A stretch of DNA of 64,000 bases, from contig JAHJJX010000027.1 of the NCBI GenBank assembly GCA_018822665.1, positions 372,001-436,000 of the forward strand, read 5' to 3'. Under the pieces are notes generated by a model, which worked only from the letters and a program-made list of their open reading frames with translations, was not told where the DNA came from and did no database searches. A program made the position numbers and the translations under genes. The DNA is from a bacterium (lineage in GTDB: Bacteria; Campylobacterota; Campylobacteria; Campylobacterales; Sulfurimonadaceae). Positions 63,750 through 64,000 of the stretch are shown piece by piece; position 1 is the first letter of the stretch; the number at the start of each line of letters is the position of its first letter.

Positions 63750-64000
63750 CTACGACAAAAATTTCATAAAAAGTGTTGGGAGGTGTCGTCCCGAGGGAAG
63801 GACGACGGAGGAAGAATGAATGAAATTTAAAATTAACGAACCAAGGTGTAAGTGGTGACGGTCAAATATCGGAAAACCGATATAAATCAACGGTATATTT
63901 GTATCACGCATTAACTCTTTACCGTAACTGTTACCAATCATAAAATCAACCGGCTGTGTAAAGAGTAACGAACGCATGTGCCGCAGGTGAAGTGTCAAGC
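63750..64000 (-). pseudogene. nifK: Nitrogenase MoFe protein beta chain, 3' fragment with replaced end
   Basis: The frame enters at the window edge and reads RSLLFTQPVDFMIGNSYGKE and NIPLIYIGFPIFDRHHLH, the conserved NifK C-terminal region including the HHLH stretch. From about 63845 on, the frame instead reads 31 unrelated residues and stops. NifK proteins normally continue for roughly 50-60 residues with a GYEGA motif. The 3' end seems lost by rearrangement or insertion, so a working product is doubtful. The upstream part lies outside the window. Confidence 0.8.
63785..63806. repeat. Hairpin in the sequence that replaces the nifK end
   Basis: GTCGTCC and GGACGAC form a 7-bp GC-rich stem with an 8-base loop. 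It lies between the nifK break point and the TetR gene. It may be the end of a mobile element or a terminator; nothing else identifies it. Confidence 0.45.

Noticed and set aside
1-64000. CRISPR array, rRNA genes or prophage
   Set aside because: No regularly spaced repeats, no rRNA sequence and no phage structural genes were seen on either strand.

Overview
The window looks like chromosome from a hydrogen-oxidising, probably nitrogen-fixing member of the Campylobacterota, close to Sulfurimonas. The evidence is the low GC content, a hydABC-type periplasmic uptake hydrogenase, a nifK fragment at the right edge, a UPF0323 lipoprotein, a QueH-type epoxyqueuosine reductase, OprD- and MipA-like porins, and tightly overlapping operons. 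The assignment comes from protein character only; no search was run.

Layout. 1-6.7 kb (minus strand): a TetR regulator, a cytoplasmic group 2-like NiFe hydrogenase pair, then the Tat-exported uptake hydrogenase hydA-hydB-hydC and the start of its maturation protease. 6.7-12.3 kb (minus): a TetR/TolC/adaptor/RND efflux operon. 12.5-14.2 kb: tRNA-Ser, a transglutaminase-like protease and pyrF. 14.3-24.2 kb (minus): acetate uptake and activation (porin, DUF485 protein, ActP, DUF294 signalling protein, exonuclease, Acs) with a two-component system. 24.3-28.8 kb: a cyclophilin and a FIST-domain histidine kinase with an EAL response regulator. 28.9-41.1 kb (plus): queH, then housekeeping genes fabZ-lpxA-clpX-mreB-mreC, a porin-like protein, carB, a Sua5-like protein, a lipoprotein and a glutathionylspermidine-synthase-like enzyme. 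41.1-50.0 kb (minus): a surface polysaccharide cluster (dehydratase, WecA-like initiator, five transferases or export-type proteins, Wzx flippase). 50.0-53.5 kb: a small fossil integron. 53.5-58.7 kb: MarC, a HAD hydrolase, alanine dehydrogenase, an AlkC-like repair protein and broken small genes. 58.8-63.7 kb: a TetR-controlled MMPL/LolA-like/outer-membrane export module. 63.75-64 kb: a truncated nifK 3' end.

Two signals go beyond routine annotation. First, the 10-mer GGCATGTGGA (usually GGCATGTGGAA) occurs 28 times in 64 kb on both strands. It lies inside genes and also as close inverted pairs at or near gene ends. This is the pattern of the DNA uptake sequences of Neisseriaceae and Pasteurellaceae, which I do not know to be described for this phylum. 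Second, 50.0-53.1 kb has integron architecture: a decayed integron-type integrase, an attI-like core, and two 71-bp attC-like sites. These delimit a hypothetical-protein cassette and a two-gene cassette carrying a SigZ-like sigma factor with arsM (arsenite methyltransferase). Each cassette's R'' box is perfectly complementary to the R' half-site supplied by that same cassette's 5' end, as expected for former circles.

Other points of note: both hydrogenase small subunits have Cys-x-Gly-Asn where Cys-x-x-Cys is usual; queH has ATC where its start codon should be; nifK departs from its family sequence immediately after the HHLH motif; and three short genes (integrase, Doc toxin, a gene ahead of alkC) are each broken by apparent one-base shifts.
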